Assembly: GCF_017876675.1 (NCBI RefSeq)
Contig: NZ_JAGIOI010000001.1
Location: 3,596,001 to 3,660,000 of the forward strand
Direction of reading: 5' to 3'
DNA length: 64,000 nt
From: Arthrobacter stackebrandtii
GTDB taxonomy: Bacteria; Actinomycetota; Actinomycetes; Actinomycetales; Micrococcaceae
Shown: piece by piece, positions 63,673 through 64,000 of the stretch
How positions within the stretch are numbered: position 1 is the stretch's first letter
How the letters are laid out: every line of letters starts with the position of its first letter
Translations under genes and position numbers: made by a program
Notes under the pieces: generated by a model
Databases searched by the model: none
What the model was told of the DNA's origin: nothing
Seen by the model: the letters and a program-made list of their open reading frames with translations, nothing else

Positions 63673-64000
63673 ATGAGTGGTGGCGACATTGCAGGACTCA
63701 TAGCGGCAGGCGTGTTCGCCGTGCTTGTGGCATTGCTTGCCGTGCCCATCATCAAGCTGGGCAGGGTGTTCGATGAAATGCGCACCACCATCAAGGAGAT
63801 CAGCGACGGAACCACCCCGCTGATTGAGGAGGTCACCGCCACGGTGGCCACCACCAACACCCAGCTGGGCAAGGTTGACGGGATATCCAACAACGTCTCG
63901 GACGCCACAGCCAATATTTCGGCGTTGTCCGCGCTGGTTGCGGCCACGATCGGGCAGCCGCTGATCAAGGTCTCCGCCTTCTCCTACGGCGTGCGCCAGG
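63673..64000 (+). CDS. DUF948 domain protein, N-terminal part
   Basis: The first 109 residues are present and the gene runs off the right edge. One N-terminal membrane helix (about 5-27, IAGLIAAGVFAVLVALLAVPIIKL) is followed by a helical region with KEISDGTTPLIEEVTATVATTNTQLGKVDGISNNVSDATANIS, typical of DUF948 (YtxG-like) proteins. Actinobacterial members lie near rpsD and alaS. Function unknown; a stress or envelope role is suggested for some relatives. ATG 63673 with GAGG upstream. Confidence 0.85.
   Translation, partial: MSGGDIAGLIAAGVFAVLVALLAVPIIKLGRVFDEMRTTIKEISDGTTPLIEEVTATVATTNTQLGKVDGISNNVSDATANISALSALVAATIGQPLIKVSAFSYGVRQ

Overview
The window is typical chromosomal DNA of a high-GC actinobacterium, most likely Arthrobacter or a close relative in the Micrococcaceae. 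The evidence is the mycothiol-dependent enzymes, frequent GTG and TTG starts, and the actinobacterial gene orders thrS-HIT-pgsA and pdxT-yebC-ruvCAB-yajC-secDF-rel-DUF349-ppi-hisS-aspS. No rRNA, tRNA, CRISPR array, transposase or integrase was found.

Layout. 1-9.3 kb: a partial acyl-CoA synthetase, a small DedA-like protein behind DtxR/IdeR-like sites, a thioesterase/lipoate-ligase pair, an MFS-alcohol dehydrogenase operon divergent from its likely XRE/MmyB regulator, and a mycothiol group (S-hydroxymethyl-mycothiol dehydrogenase, MBL hydrolase, mycoredoxin). Two copies of one long perfect hairpin sit between convergent gene pairs. 9.5-15 kb: DNA-damage genes, namely an SRAP/HMCES-type protein and DUF6504-dnaE2. 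15-19.3 kb: thrS-HIT-pgsA-pdxS.

19.4-36.9 kb is an accessory block. It holds an AI-2E-type permease, two SHOCT proteins, two SulP anion transporters, two GAP/Sap-family membrane proteins, three DUF1254/DUF1214 proteins, DUF6325, a lipoprotein, a HerA-like ATPase, a formylglycine-generating-enzyme-like protein lacking the catalytic cysteines, and a large LuxR-type ATPase regulator. The two divergent promoter regions of the block share a 22-bp palindromic motif, which suggests one regulon. A GNAT, an M3 peptidase and an AsnB fused to an F420-ligase-like domain follow. Together these separate pdxS from pdxT, which are adjacent in many actinobacteria.

42.5-64 kb is core: pdxT, yebC, ruvC (apparently starting at CTG), ruvA, ruvB, yajC, secD, secF, rel, DUF349, peptidyl-prolyl isomerase, hisS, aspS, a GNAT, an acVLRF1-like gene with a degenerate catalytic loop, rarA, rpsD and a partial DUF948 gene. 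A block of ~32-nt tandem repeats lies between the GNAT and the acVLRF1-like gene.

Across the window at least eight genes have a TANNNT hexamer 6-7 nt before the start codon, most with no well-spaced Shine-Dalgarno, the signature of leaderless transcripts. Positions were read by eye. Family assignments rest on motif recognition without database searches.
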